Below, piece after piece: positions 13,331 through 29,599 of a DNA stretch of 64,000 bases. A program made the position numbers and the translations under genes. The number at the start of each line of letters is the position of its first letter. Within the stretch, counting starts at the first letter, position 1. The notes beneath the pieces were generated by a model. It was not told where the DNA came from and searched no databases. It saw only the letters and a list, made by a program, of their open reading frames with translations. Origin of the DNA: Atrichornis clamosus (Eukaryota > Chordata > Aves > Passeriformes > Menuridae); NCBI GenBank assembly GCA_013400975.1, contig WBMZ01003468.1, forward strand, positions 186,001 to 250,000. Reading direction: 5' to 3'.

Positions 13331-13473
13331 ACTTGGCGCGTTTCGGGGAGGTGGATCCGTAATCCGCCGCGCAGGGCGCCTCGCTCCCCGTGCGCCCCCG
13401 AGCAAAGCCCCTCGGCTTGGCCGGGCTGCGGGGCTGGCGTGACGCACACACGGTTAACAAAAACGGCTCAGCA
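13331..13473 (+). other. Candidate non-coding first exon
   Basis: The segment begins at the predicted start site 30 bases below the TATA box, is GC- and CpG-rich like a 5' UTR, has no ATG, and ends at GCA followed by GTAAGT, a good donor. A promoter, UTR-like body and donor in order within 180 bases make a coherent first exon of a plus-strand gene. The gene itself is not identified; its coding exons would lie downstream, perhaps beyond this window. Confidence 0.35.
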
Positions 13474-18070
<4,597 letters not shown>

Positions 18071-18671
18071 TCAGAATGCCTGCAAAAGTGCTTTCCTCTA
18101 GGTGTGGAGGAAAATGGCACATAAAAGTACACCCAACTCCATCAAACTCTGCCCCTTTTTTGGCACGTAGGCTGTTGGTCTTTTTCCCAGACCAGAATCA
18201 TGAATTATGACAGACAACACAGCTAAAAGCCTGTAATTGATCCAAATGATCATTTACCATTTTCCAGGCTGCCCAGCCAATCCAGCAAGATGGGGGGATG
18301 CGAGCCGCATTCCAAGTTTTAGCTACCATCAATTTCCCCCAAAATTTCTTGAGAGTCAGTCCAGCTCCTGGGGCGCTCGCCGGGTGTGTGCCGCGTCCCA
18401 CGCCGTGCCAATCGCCCACCTCCCCGGGATAAAACAGCTCCGGTGGAGGCTCGGGATCCCCCTCGGCCGTGAATAGATGCTTCTGCCTCTGAACAGCTCA
18501 CTTCCTACTACTTGTGTCACAGGGAATGAAAGATTGAATTGCCTAATATATGCGAGTGAACTTTCCGTGAACCCTTCCCAGGCTGCTAACCTTCAAATGA
18601 CCCAAGCGGTCTGACATCACCAGCTCCCAGGATTCTCACACGCCTTCACAACTCCCAGCAGCCCTGCAAAA

Positions 18672-18700
18672 AAGCAGGCAGGCGGGCGGGCAGGCAAAGG
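18672..18700. repeat. CAGG/CGGG short tandem repeat in the island
   Basis: GCAGGCAGGCGGGCGGGCAG is a tetranucleotide GCAGG/GCGGG run of about six imperfect copies inside the CpG island. Confidence 0.75.
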
Positions 18701-18942
18701 CGAGCCCCAGCCCCGCCGGAGTCGCCCCGCGGCCGCCGAGCGGGCGGGTGCGGCCGGGGAGCGCAACTCCCAAAAAGAGTCAAAATAATAAAGTAATAAA
18801 TAAAAAAAAAACCAAACCAAAACAACAATGAGGAGGAAGGGAAGGGGGTGGGAAGTCAAACAGCGATGTTTGCTGCGGTTTTAGGGAACGGAGGGTTTTA
18901 AAATTCCAGCTCCATTTGCTAAAAGTTCTGTGCCCCCCTCCC

Positions 18943-18955
18943 TCACACACACACA
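18943..18955. repeat. Short (CA)n repeat
   Basis: About six CA dinucleotides within the CpG island. Minor. Confidence 0.8.
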
Positions 18956-19054
18956 TTCCTTTCCTCCCCGGAGAGGCCACGAGCGAGGCGCAGGCGCTGC
19001 CGCTGTTCCACAGCCAGGGACGCGGGCTTCGCCCCAGCCGCTGGGGCTGGGCTC

Positions 19055-19095
19055 GGAGCTGCCTCATCCTGGAGCTGCCTCATCCTGGCGCTGCC
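19055..19095. repeat. 16-base tandem repeat in the CpG island
   Basis: The unit GGAGCTGCCTCATCCT occurs twice without a gap and a third partial copy (GGCGCTGCC) follows. It looks like a recent small duplication within GC-rich DNA. Confidence 0.85.
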
Positions 19096-20194
19096 CCGGC
19101 GCACGCCAGCAGGGACCCGGCGCAAAGCCACCCGCGGGGACGCCGCTCAATACCACTCGCAGACGATGGCCGGTGCCAGCCCCACTCCCAGCGGGGAATC
19201 TCAGGGGCCCGTCCCTCCTGGGCTGGGGAGCGGGGGGGCGGTCAGGCCCCATCTTTCCTCACCATCCATCCCTCACCCTGGCTCCTAAGTCACCCGGCGC
19301 TCCCTGGCTTCCCCGATGGGTCAGATTTGGCATTGCCCGGGAGGGCCTGTCCCCGCCACTCGGCCCAGGGCAGGAAGCTGCCACGCATCCCCTCTTCTCC
19401 CTCCGCAGCCCCGCCGCCGCCGGGTCCGGCATGTCTCTGATTAGCAGAGAGGGGCTGGGGCCGCTCGTGTGGCCCCGGAGGGGCTGTATCAGCTTTCAGA
19501 GGGCTAATGAGCCCCAGCTCCCCGGGAGGGGAGAAAGGCCACGAGCTAATCCATGGGGAACAGGACCTAGCCCGTAGTGCCGAGCGGGGAGACCTCCCTC
19601 GGGCAGGCAGCCCCGGCCAAGCCCTCACAGCCACTCTGAAAGCAAGGGGCTGCTCCCACCCACTATGGTCCCTGCGGAACCACACTGCCGGCAGCCCTCC
19701 CTCATGGCCAGAGAAGGTGTCAAAGCCTTCCCAAGTCTGTGGCCAGGATGCCACAGCCAGCTCTGTGCGGGCCCACCATTTGCATCAAGCAGCAGAGAGC
19801 TTGGTTCTTTTGAGGTAGATAACTACCTTCTGCAAAGTTTTCCACCAGTCTTTATTCCTACAGACAATTTAAAAATGAAAAACAATAGCCTGGAAACTCT
19901 CCCTCCACCCTAATGGAAAGGACATGAGCTCAATAACCACATGCATGCTTTCATTTTAAATGAATGAGCCAAGCCACCTCAGCCCCAGCAGAGAGAGCAT
20001 CATCCATGAGCAAGGCACAGAGGAGCCTTGCTTCCCACTCCAAAGCAAGCTCCAGTTCAGAAACGACAAAACTAAACCCTTGATTATTGCCCATTTCTTG
20101 CAAAGCCCAAGATGAGAGTTGGACAGAGAAGGGCACACTGAGCAGGCATGGCACACCACTGGCGATCATAAAGAAATGCTGGAGAGAGACTCAC

Positions 20195-20271
20195 CGTGGG
20201 ACCTGCGCAGCCACTTTAATGGATGTGGTGTCCCCTCTCCACAAAAAGTCCTTTGATGAACCGAAAGCTCT
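20195..20271 (-). other. Candidate 77-nt exon or pseudo-exon, minus strand
   Basis: The minus strand shows a modest acceptor (GCATTGTCAG) and a good donor (CCCACG then GTGAGT). Two frames are open; one reads RAFGSSKDFLWRGD at its start. It lies 0.8 kb upstream, in minus-strand terms, of the main CpG island. No function can be given. Confidence 0.12.
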
Positions 20272-22031
20272 CTGACAATGCCTGCAGATTGTATTAACAA
20301 AACTTTTCACACAGATTCAAGAACTCTAAAAAAACCCCCAACAAACCACAAAACAAATCCCCCACACAGCACACGCACTTGCTCCCTGAAACTGATATAC
20401 CCACATTGAAAACCAGCAGCCAGCAAAAAGACCTGCTGCAATCTGGAAGCAAATCCTTTTGAAGAGATTAAAACAAAAGCTTTTCTTAGCCTTCTTCCCC
20501 ATAACAGGACAGCTGTGGTTGTCCCTCCAGCAGGCAGCCTCTCTTTACCTCTTCAGGCAGAAGAGTTACAAATGCTAGAGTTTTAACAGCGTCTTTTTAA
20601 AGGACTTTTTAAGGACTATCTCAGCCCTTTGGGGTGTCCTCCCCCAGCCTGAACTCCTCCAGCTGAAGAAGCCCCTGACACTCTCTAATCCAAAATTTAT
20701 GCACAGCATACGCTTACTGAAAAAGCCATCCTTCAGGGAAGGCTTGTTTAAACTATTTCAGCACAGAAAACAGTGTTTGCTGTATTAAAAGGCAAGTGGA
20801 AAAGTGGCTAAACTTTTTTTTTTTCAATCTTGGCTGGCTACGTTGCTACGATTTTGTTTTGAATAGCAAAGCTAAATTAAAAGAGTTATTTTCTAACCAG
20901 GTGACACAGGATGCCCTAAAAGTTTCGAATACATAATGTGTCACCAAAGAAATAAGTGGAAAGAATGACACAAAACACAGTATGTTTTTTTCAGTCTCCA
21001 ATTTAGGGAGAAAATTTTTGTGGGGACCAAGGCTCTTGGAACAGTTTAGGCTTATGCCAACAAAAATATGTTGCCCATGTGAGTTAAAGTAAACAAAATC
21101 AAACAAACAGAAACACAGTTATGTTTATTCTCTTATAATACCATATTCAAAAATAATACCTGTCAGTAGTACCTCAAAATGTAAATTGGCAACTTCTGAA
21201 AGTAAGTGTCGGGAAGTGACGCTTAAGTGTGTAGGAATTGGCAAAAGACTGCTTTTTCTTACTATATCAGAATGAGCCAGGTAGCTCATTATGCTCTACT
21301 ATAGATAATAATTGCACTAATGCTTATACTTACTACTAAACCCACATGTAATTTAAAAATTCTTCAAAGAGCCCAATGATTTGCTCCATACTATTTCTAC
21401 AATACAGTAATCTATGCATCTCTTATTTCACTTCGAAATAGCATGACACTTGTTTTCCTTAAACAGAGTATCAGGAAAAGCTACCTTCATAAGACGGGGG
21501 GTATTCTCTAATTTAGATCAAGACTAACCATAACTATTGTGCTAACTAATAGTTCTCTAATTCAAATGTAACTTAAGTATTGCCACGTATTTTAAATGCC
21601 TACCCAGCTCCCACAGAGGTGCAAGGAGGCAACAACTCTCCAATATCTTCAACTTTATCCATGCAAAGAAATTGTGATTTCACATCACTGCTTTGATCTG
21701 TTTTCTCTCAGACTGTGATAGCAGAAACTTTACAATAAACATATTCTTAGCTATAAGTGAAATAAAAAGCATAAGTTCAAGTCAGAAATCTATTTCCTCT
21801 GGTGTTACTGTATATTTGTCAGTGTGACATAGCACATTTGAAACCCATAATCATAAAACAAAAATTTACAGCCAAGGTTTAGGGTCTACATCTGTTTCTC
21901 TGGTTTTTGTACTGCAATTACCCACTGGACAATTCAGAAAGCAGCACTATGAATCATGTACTGCACACATGGTTGTGCTGGTCACTTTTTCGTTAGTACA
22001 AGAGGCTGAGGATGCCATAATGTGCTTCACC

Positions 22032-22044
22032 GAGAGAGAGAGAG
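22032..22044. repeat. Short (GA)n repeat
   Basis: Six to seven GA dinucleotides in AT-rich DNA. Minor. Confidence 0.85.
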
Positions 22045-25000
22045 CATTAACTAGAATTAGGATGAGTGCACCAGGCTCTGTAATAAAAATGACTTTACTA
22101 GAAGCAACAGAGTACTTCTGGAACATTACAGGCATGTTTATAGCATGGAAAAATTAAGAAGTACATGCAAAAATTCTCCCAAACGAAGTACCTCAGGGGA
22201 AGCAGACTTTTTTTTTCTTTTGCATGCATTTTACTATTAATCAAATGTAGCACTCTCTTGAAACAGTTTTGACAGCAGAGTAAATGGTTACTAGTGAATG
22301 ATGTGTGTGTTTAAGCAGTGAAAGCAGAGACAAAGTGATGTTTTCTTCTACTCCCTAGGCAAGAGCTGACACTAAGCTTGCTGCCTCAGCTTTGATACTC
22401 ACAGATTCCTTTGTGTCAGTTGCTGGGAGAATCATTGGCAGTTCACTAACCCTGCCTCACACACAGGGGCTTTGATTTTTACCTCTTCATTGACGACAGA
22501 CGTTAATATGAAACAGTACTTGCCTGCCTTGGCAGGTTTTTTTTTTTCCAATTTTCCCTCGCCCCAACTGGTGATACAAATCTGAAAAATCTGAAAACCT
22601 GAATTCCCCCTTCACTACATGTAGTTTTTAGTGTTGAAGGATGTTTTCCTCATGTCTCAAGCACCTAAATGATGTCAAAAGATTATGTGGAAGAAAATCA
22701 CTAGGTCACAAGAGAATGGCTGAATATTTAAAACTCTAAGGTAGTCCTAGCAAATAGGTATCAATCCTGAGCAAGAATTGCCCTGAAGAAAATAAAACAG
22801 ACCAGCATGAAATGGCACAAATGACATGGAAAAACACGAAATACACCGAAATTAAGTAGAAAAGGGGTTTCTTCTGTCTACTATACACCACCATGCGTAG
22901 CTTGCAATGACCGAAACAGGAATTTGCACTAAGAGGAAGAATTACTTCAGGCCTGAAGGATAACAGCAACTGGTGAAAGACTCTTCAGTGCAAAGCAGTA
23001 TTTTATTTTAGATGGGAAAAGCAGAGTTAGTCATGTCCAGACCCAGAACTCGGGCATGCAACCAGTCTGCGAATCACTTACTGATAAAGGCCTTTCGTCT
23101 GTTTTAATCAGTGGGTATGTATTTGAAAAGATGCCTTTAAAGCTGACTGCTTAACTTAAAGGCTATCAAAATAATTCATCCCCACAAACTTGAGCATGTG
23201 ACTATGTTTCTTAGAACCCATACAGTCCTTTGGCCTGGAGCCAGGGGAAGAGAACTACCCTATGTGATAAAACTGGAAGTGTATCTGGCTCAGCAAAGCA
23301 CTCCTAAGAGTGACTGCTACTAGATCTTTCTAAGGAAAATACAGGAATCCCTAATGATTGGCAAAGTATAACTCACCCATAGGTCCTCTAATAGCCTACT
23401 CTCCAACAGCAAATCACTTAAGCATTAAAGCATGAGATTTAATATCCCTTCCAAATTTGTTTTTGGTAATAGCCCTGATATTCTAGATATTCATATATAG
23501 CCAATGTCTTTTTGGATTGTGATAAATTTGTAGCTCTGTGACAGAGCAGCAGATAGTAAGTTATTGGGCTTTGAGACGAAGAAGGATAACTGTTTAAAAA
23601 AAAACCAAAAAACCTCCCACTGTAGAACTCATCCATGTTGCAAATAAAGAGAGAAACCAAACTGCACCTCTTTGAGGCCCCAAAGGCTGATGACTGTAGG
23701 CTCCTAAAAGGTTGGCAAAGAGGCAATGACATCATATGCATGAAGAGGGGATGACATGCATTTTTGAAGGATATATTAAAAAAATTATTATTAGATTAAG
23801 AACTGGCTACATACTGAATCTATACTTGCTCTTTATGAGCACCCTGCAGAGCAAACGCCATTGCTAAATGGTTGCCAAAAAAAAACAGAAGTGAGGAAAA
23901 AAGGGTTTGTTTCATTTTGTTTTCTTTTTAAATGACCAGAAACTGCTGTTTCAAGGTTTAGCCAAGAAAGAGATTTTTACTGCTAGCTTATAAATCCCTC
24001 AAAACATAGAATTATAATGGAAATGCTGAGGTAACTGGAGTGCCATGCATGGCACTGACACACTGCATTATATAATCCAGGGAGAATGAAAGCTGGGAGA
24101 TCTATAAAACCTAAGTAGAATCAAGATGTATGAAAGAGCAGAAGAGCAAGTAGAAATGTTGAATATTAAACTGCAGAGGATACTACTTCTAACAATAAAG
24201 TTTCCTATATGCTGAATATGCTTATGGTTGTCTGAAGGTGAAAGAGCACAGAGCTCCATTAAAACTCAGATTCCAAAAGGCTGGCTGAGTACCTACTTTG
24301 TTTCTGCCTTTTTCAAGGAGGAAAAAAAAAAAGAAAGTTACCTAACAAAAGGATACTATTTCCTGATGTTCTGATATCCTGAAAGGTGTGGCAGCATGTA
24401 TAAATAAATAATGTTAGAAAATAAAGAATAAATGGGCGTTCCAAACACAGGCAACTTACAGCCCTAGTTGTAATCAGAAAAGGAATATAAACTGGGACAA
24501 CTGTACTTCTACAGGTTCACTAATGACAGCTTAAACTCCTGCTGAAAAGTTAGCCCTGATGGCTTTCTTCCAGCAAAAGACCAAAGTTACCAAGCAGTAA
24601 ACTGGAACTTCAGCTCACTACACACATATATCCTAACAAAGACTAAACCTTACCTAAGCCCTATTTAATTTAAGACAGCAGCATTTAAGGCTCGTGCTCC
24701 TGCACTGTTGGCAAGGACAACCTATACAGAGGGATCCCAGAGGCCTCAGACAGCTGAAACACACTTGAGCCCAGCTCTGATTGCATAAAGTCCAGTGCAG
24801 ATTGGACTGGATTATGCCATGAATGTAAACGGCAATAGATCCACGCTTGGCAGTTTGACAAGTGTATTTCGTGACAATCCAGCTCCCGCTAGCCGGTTCC
24901 CAAGCCTAAATCACACACTGAAAGAACAGTCCAGTATCCTATCTGTGGGCATCTTAAAAAGCAAAACGAAGGAGTGTGGAAAATGTGTTGGCATAGCTAC

Positions 25001-25590
25001 CTGGCTAGCAGAGGTAACGACAGCAGTGACAATGTGGTGACATTGCCTGAAATCTGCTGGTTATGATGGTTATCATGCCAACACCTCCACTCTGCCTGAT
25101 GCCCTAACGAACTGTACATTCACACCTTTGTTTCTGTCATGCAGATGTGCTCTCTGTTTGGGAACACACTGCATAAATTTTTTCTGTAAATGAGGTAGAA
25201 TTACCCAGAAACTGAGGTATATATTTAGCAAATTGGAGTCCCTTTTCTTTTGTAGAACATGTGCCATCAATAATGTGTGAATTAACGGAGCGCACATGTC
25301 CTCTGAGGAAAATTGTTATCACTGTAATTTTATAGATGTAGCCTGAAAAGTAAACTTTAGTAACGGGGTTGGTTTTACAAGCATACAGGTTATCCTAGTG
25401 TAACTACTGTTGAGCAGGTAAGGGACGCTGTATATTCCTTTTATACTACAGTAACTGTCCACAACTGGGCTGTTACAGGTAAAACTCTTTCAGTAAGAAA
25501 CAACTATTTTCTCACCCTACATTGTTATACCAATATAATATTCAAACATAGACGAGATCTCGTGAAAAATCAGGCTGGGCTGGACCTCAC

Positions 25591-25728
25591 TTGCATTCAG
25601 AACAAGCAGTGGCACCATCAATGACGTCCAGTCTGAAATGCTCACAAGATGTTTCCTGGTTTTCAAACTCTACTAGAATGCACCAGTCAAATTGTTCTTT
25701 GGTGCATTCCTCAAATTCTACTTGACTT
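25591..25728 (-). other. Candidate 138-nt cysteine-rich coding exon, minus strand
   Basis: On the minus strand an acceptor with a long pyrimidine tract (TTGTTGGCTTCAATTGCAG) opens a 138-nt segment that ends in TGCAA followed by GTGAGG. The frame with one leading base is open throughout and reads SQVEFEECTKEQFDWC at its start and GATACSEC at its end, with five cysteines in 45 codons. The length is a multiple of three. Its phase matches the exon-like segments at 26956-27003 and 28010-28221 upstream. I do not recognise a domain. It could be part of an undescribed secreted protein, or a chance open frame in AT-rich DNA. Confidence 0.2.
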
Positions 25729-26955
25729 CTGCAATTGAAGCCAACAAAGAAAAATCTGCATGGTCTCAAGCTGCTTCACTAAGCTAGTCCCACATGATTA
25801 AATAGATCTGCAAATTCCCATACCCCTGGACTGCAAGACTCCCATATTGAGCCACAGAAGGGACTGAATGTCCACAAATATTATGTCCATATTCACGGAA
25901 TCACAACTGACACACATGCTTTAATCCAAGAGGACTTACAGAGCTGGGGTACAGTTACAGATTGTGGTGGTGAACAGCATACTGCCCCAGGCTTTCTGCA
26001 GTATCATGAATCTTTTGCCCTTTGGGGACTATAGTGCCAAATGTAGTGAAGGACATGCAAGGTGGTCCCTCAGCATATCATGCTTGGCAGATCTATAAAA
26101 CTATCAAATTGGTTTTGCATAAACCAGACCAAAACTCTTCATTTGGTTATCTTGAGCCTTCTTCTCACTGAACAACTCTGCACAGACCTTGTCGTCACAC
26201 TGAAAAAAACCTATTTCCTTCAATCCATTCACAGTTTTGGGCAAGCATCCTCAAGAACAAGCTTCTCATTCACAGGACACTAATCTTCCATGTATTGTTA
26301 TCAGACTATCAAAAAAACCAGATTTACTCAACTTCATATGGAGACGTGAAGAAGAATGTATGGAAGGATACTCTATCCTTTTCCAAATGGTATCAAGATC
26401 TCACCCTTGCTGCATCCATGCATTCTGTCTTTGGTGTGAAATATCTCAAAGGATGTGCCAGAAGACAGGGTTGCAGCTGAGCTCTTTCAAGGAATTATCA
26501 AGATTGATGGATAGGTAAAGTAAGTCTGAATCTATAGGAGTTTCAGTAACAAGAATGAGGCATGTACACATTCCCAATTCTAATAAATATGTTGTAATAC
26601 TCCTTAAAAAGTAGAGCCAGTTCTTATCCACAATCAGGTCTTAAATGATAAGTTGGTGAATATATATTAATTAAAGACTTTAGAAAGTCAAAGGTCCACT
26701 TGCTGGATTCTAAGATTTGTTTAAAAATTGTTAGGGTTTTTTCTTTTTTAAAACAGACTTACTAAGAGTAGAAGTGCACACTACTGATACTAAAGCCTAT
26801 TCTGCTAGCTGAACATTGCAGGAACATTATGTCACTCAGAGGTAGGACTTCACAAGCACGCAAGAAAGGCTAAGAGCTTTGCCAACACAAACTATCAGAC
26901 AGAACCTCACTGGAAAAAATGAGGCACAAAGATCTAAGTGAAGTGTAAAACTTAC

Positions 26956-27003
26956 TGAGACTTGAACGACATGTTGACAGATACCACTCCACTCTCTTGC
27001 TTC
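26956..27003 (-). other. Candidate 48-nt exon, minus strand
   Basis: On the minus strand, acceptor GTTGGGTTCTGATAG and donor TCTCA then GTAAGT bound 48 nt. With one leading base taken by the previous exon, the frame is open (KQESGVVSVNMSFKS) and hands two bases on, exactly the phase needed by both neighbouring candidates. The last exon base is A rather than the preferred G. Weak alone, of interest only as the middle of a set. Confidence 0.15.
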
Positions 27004-28009
27004 CTATCAGAACCCAACAGCCAAAGCAGAGATTCCTAAGCAGTGTTTTTACAGGCTAAGCTTAGTCTCTCCCTCATCTTATCAGCAGCCTTCAAAGGGA
27101 CTGTGGGTGGATCTCCTCCAGGAAAAAAAGAAAAAAAAACAAACCAACAAAAAAACCCCTCAGAAGCGCCACCTCTTCCATATAAATATATTGGCACAAC
27201 CACAGAGGCTTTGCTTGAGCTGAGAAAACACACCTGGCCCTTCTAAAGGAGAAATTAAAGAATTCATGCTTCAGCCCTCAAGCCTTGAGTGGCCTTAGAG
27301 AAGAGGAATAGCTTAGGAGAGAGTCTAATCAGGACATAGGAAAAATCAATACTGGCTTCTTGAAATGCCTTAGGCAGTAAGGAACAGTTTACGGTTGAGA
27401 CATTTTGCTGCTCTTTCTGCACAACAAAATGTGCTGAAAGCTGGGTGCACAGGTGAGGACAGAAAGGTAGGAGAAGGCTTTTTGGAGGACTAAAAGCTAC
27501 CCAAGGCATGTGTTATACCCTGAAGTTCTTTGGGAAATCCTTTCTTTTAGAAGTTTCCTAGTTTTGGTGCATGAGAGTTCTTTCTACACACCACTCAAAG
27601 TTGTCCAAAGTAACGTATTCAGGGATAAATGCACACCATTGTACTGCTATTTTCTGACTTTGGTGTGGAATACAATTATTTAAGACTCAGTGGGAGAGTA
27701 TGAAAGGAGCAGGAGTGTAATTCCAGTTCAGGAAAAACTCCAATAACTGACAACAAGTAAGAAACACAAGATAGATGCATTGTATTGTAAGGGTGAGTCC
27801 CATTGGCTGGAAACCCTGACTCTCCCAGCAGGGCTCAGTTACATAGCAACTTCTGAGGGCAGATTAACCCTTTCCCAGTTAACATATCTGGAATGATTTA
27901 AGAACCCTTTTCCTTCTCCTGCTACAGAATAATTTCATAGGTTTTCAAAAATTATTCAGAAAAAAAGAGTCGAATGCTACCAGGGTAAAAGCAATGCTAT
28001 CTGACTCAC

Positions 28010-28221
28010 CACAGGATACTGATGGTACAATGAACAGAGAATGCAGGGAATTCACATTGGTCTAAATTACATTTTGTATCATCAGGTGTTGTGACATATG
28101 TAAAACATAAAATGTATTTCTCATAAAATAGTTCATGCTTGGTCTCTGGGGATCCTATCTGGACTGCATTTATCAAGTACCAATGGTCTCTTTTACCCAA
28201 ATTCTGCCCATTCACTGACTT
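28010..28221 (-). other. Candidate 212-nt coding exon, minus strand
   Basis: The minus strand is open for 70 codons from an acceptor-like ATTATCTAGACAG to a strong donor (CCTGTG then GTGAGT). The translation holds four cysteines and near its end contains NLDQCEF followed by FSVHCTISILW. That order (NLD-x-C-x-F, then a cysteine, then a tryptophan) loosely resembles the C-terminal half of family 2 cystatins, but the Gln-x-Val-x-Gly inhibitory loop is not visible and the intron found at this point in cystatin genes is absent. I treat the likeness as suggestive at most. The acceptor has little pyrimidine. The sequence is AT-rich like its surroundings. Confidence 0.17.
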
Positions 28222-28937
28222 CTGTCTAGATAATTACTGAGGCATTAAAGAGCCCTCAGCTGGCACAGACAGTACTTAATTAATCTAAAAGAGAATTTTT
28301 CACCATCAGAGGTGTGCTGCTTTAATTCAAAATTGTACAGGCTCATTATGGTAAATTCTTAAATAACTCCTGCAAATCTTATAAATACTGGTTGGGTTTT
28401 TTTCTAATAGTCCTTTCTAATTAGTGGCATCAAGTGATTACACAGGACTCTCTATTTATTTCATCACAGCAATTTCCCTATTTTGTTTTTAGAACTGCAT
28501 TACACTTCCGTGTATCCACCCACATCAAATGTAAGCACAAATACTATATACAATTAGCGTATTAGTACTCTTCATGTTCTCGGGGTTATTAGAAATAACA
28601 AAATTCAAATCTAAAAATGTCAAAATCTAAGACAAAGACACCTAAAGCTCTCTATTTTTTAAATATTACAGTTTAGCTACATTAGCTTTCCCCCTTGTAA
28701 AGAAGCAAGATGGTCCCTGGGGACCAGGAAGGGCACACGTCCTCACTTAGGGCATCCCTGGAGTGGTCATACTCCCCTGCTGTGAGCCACAGCTGCACAC
28801 TGTTAGGATAAAGGAGCTACTAGGTTTCCAGAGGAGAAAATAAGAGATCAGGCCTACGTGATGTACACTTACTTCTGACCATCTTCTGGTCACAGTAAGT
28901 GAGGTCTGTCTATTTCCTCTTTTCCTTCTTTTTACAG
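28222..28937. other. Non-coding stretch, no gene seen
   Basis: AT-rich DNA with short frames only. A minus-strand donor-like AGAA then GTAAGTG lies near 28869, with no convincing acceptor partner. Confidence 0.5.
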
Positions 28938-28999
28938 GCAAAGTTGGGCTCACAGTAGCATAGGTAGTAAGCAAGGCTGCCCCATTTCAGACGAGCAGG
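28938..28999 (+). other. Candidate 62-nt exon, plus strand
   Basis: An excellent acceptor (about 25 pyrimidines ending TTCTTTTTACAG) and an excellent donor (GCAGG then GTAAGA) enclose 62 nt. One frame is open, with one leading and one trailing base, reading QSWAHSSIGSKQGCP at its start; the other two have stops. It is among the best-formed splice pairs on the plus strand and lies downstream of the 13.3 and 18.4 kb promoter candidates. It could be a UTR or lncRNA exon rather than coding. Confidence 0.22.
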
Positions 29000-29599
29000 G
29001 TAAGACTATACCTTTCCTTTTCTCCGTAAGACCCAAGGATACTCCCAGCTGAAGGTTCAGAGGAGAAAAGCCTTGAACCAGGTCATCTTCTGCTCCTCTT
29101 CCCTCACTCACCATTCTCACACGTGGACACAGCAGGTCCTGTAACACACACCTCCCACCAGCATCTCTTCATGAAGCAAAACTGCTGCTCAACAGCAGCT
29201 CCTGAGTTCCCATTACGACCAGTCAGAAGAAACTACAATCTTGTTAAAGTTTCTCTTTTTCTTCGTTGCTTTGAAAAAAACAGATAACCTTTGTGTGTTA
29301 CTAAAAGAACTACCTACATGTTTAAGATACACCTTGCTTTTGTAAACATTTCACACTAAAAGTTTATCTGCATTTTCTTTCTATGGTTCTCATAGATCGC
29401 TTGCGAATCCAGATGGGATAGAAAGATATCATTTAAAATTATACTTATTATTTAATTTGGCTTCTTGAATGATATCGTGAAAACTCATCTTGAATAACTT
29501 AGCTGCTGACTTTCATAAAACTAGGAGTAACAATATACTCCTATGAAGATCTATGAAGATTAGTCCAACAAGACGTACTTCAGAAGTATTTTGTGATCT

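Larger units (their letters stand above)
13060..13473. promoter_or_regulatory. CpG-rich promoter block
   Basis: By eye there are about 30 CpG dinucleotides in roughly 385 bases, against near-absence in the flanks, with runs such as GGCGCG, CCGCCGCG and GGCGCC. This is the signature of an unmethylated vertebrate promoter island, though it is short. It contains a TATA box and initiator on the plus strand and a TGACGC half-CRE-like site at 13440. Open frames of up to 144 codons run through it on the minus strand; they come from high GC content and are not called as genes. Confidence 0.65.
18277..19460. promoter_or_regulatory. Main CpG island, probable promoter
   Basis: Three CpG-dense segments (about 18361-18480, 18670-18765 and 18960-19460) make this the strongest island in the window; 18670-18765 alone has about 18 CpGs in 90 bases. 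CCAAT boxes occur at 18277-18281 and 18408-18412. The second is about 20 bases above GATAAAA (18428-18434), a weak TATA-like site predicting a plus-strand start near 18460. An ETS-like CACTTCCT lies at 18509. On the minus strand an AT-rich TATTTATTAC stretch at about 18790-18800 sits just above the CpG-dense core, so minus-strand or bidirectional transcription is equally possible. Long frames here (up to 215 codons) are proline/glycine/arginine-rich artefacts of GC content. Confidence 0.65.
19461..25590. other. AT-rich non-coding stretch, no gene seen
   Basis: The stretch holds a (GA)n run at 22032-22044, several A or T runs (for example about 20813-20824 and 24319-24332) and many short overlapping frames without known motifs. 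GC content falls steeply after about 20.3 kb. An exon-like segment at 20195-20271 is listed separately. No dispersed repeat was recognised. Confidence 0.5.

Noticed and set aside
13013..13447. 144-codon minus-strand frame
   Set aside because: It is antisense through the promoter CpG block, with composition driven by GC and no family likeness.
18916..19577. Two overlapping long plus-strand frames (174 and 215 codons)
   Set aside because: They lie in the CpG island, overlap in different frames and with minus-strand frames, and are proline/arginine/glycine-rich. High GC content removes stops; no domain is visible.
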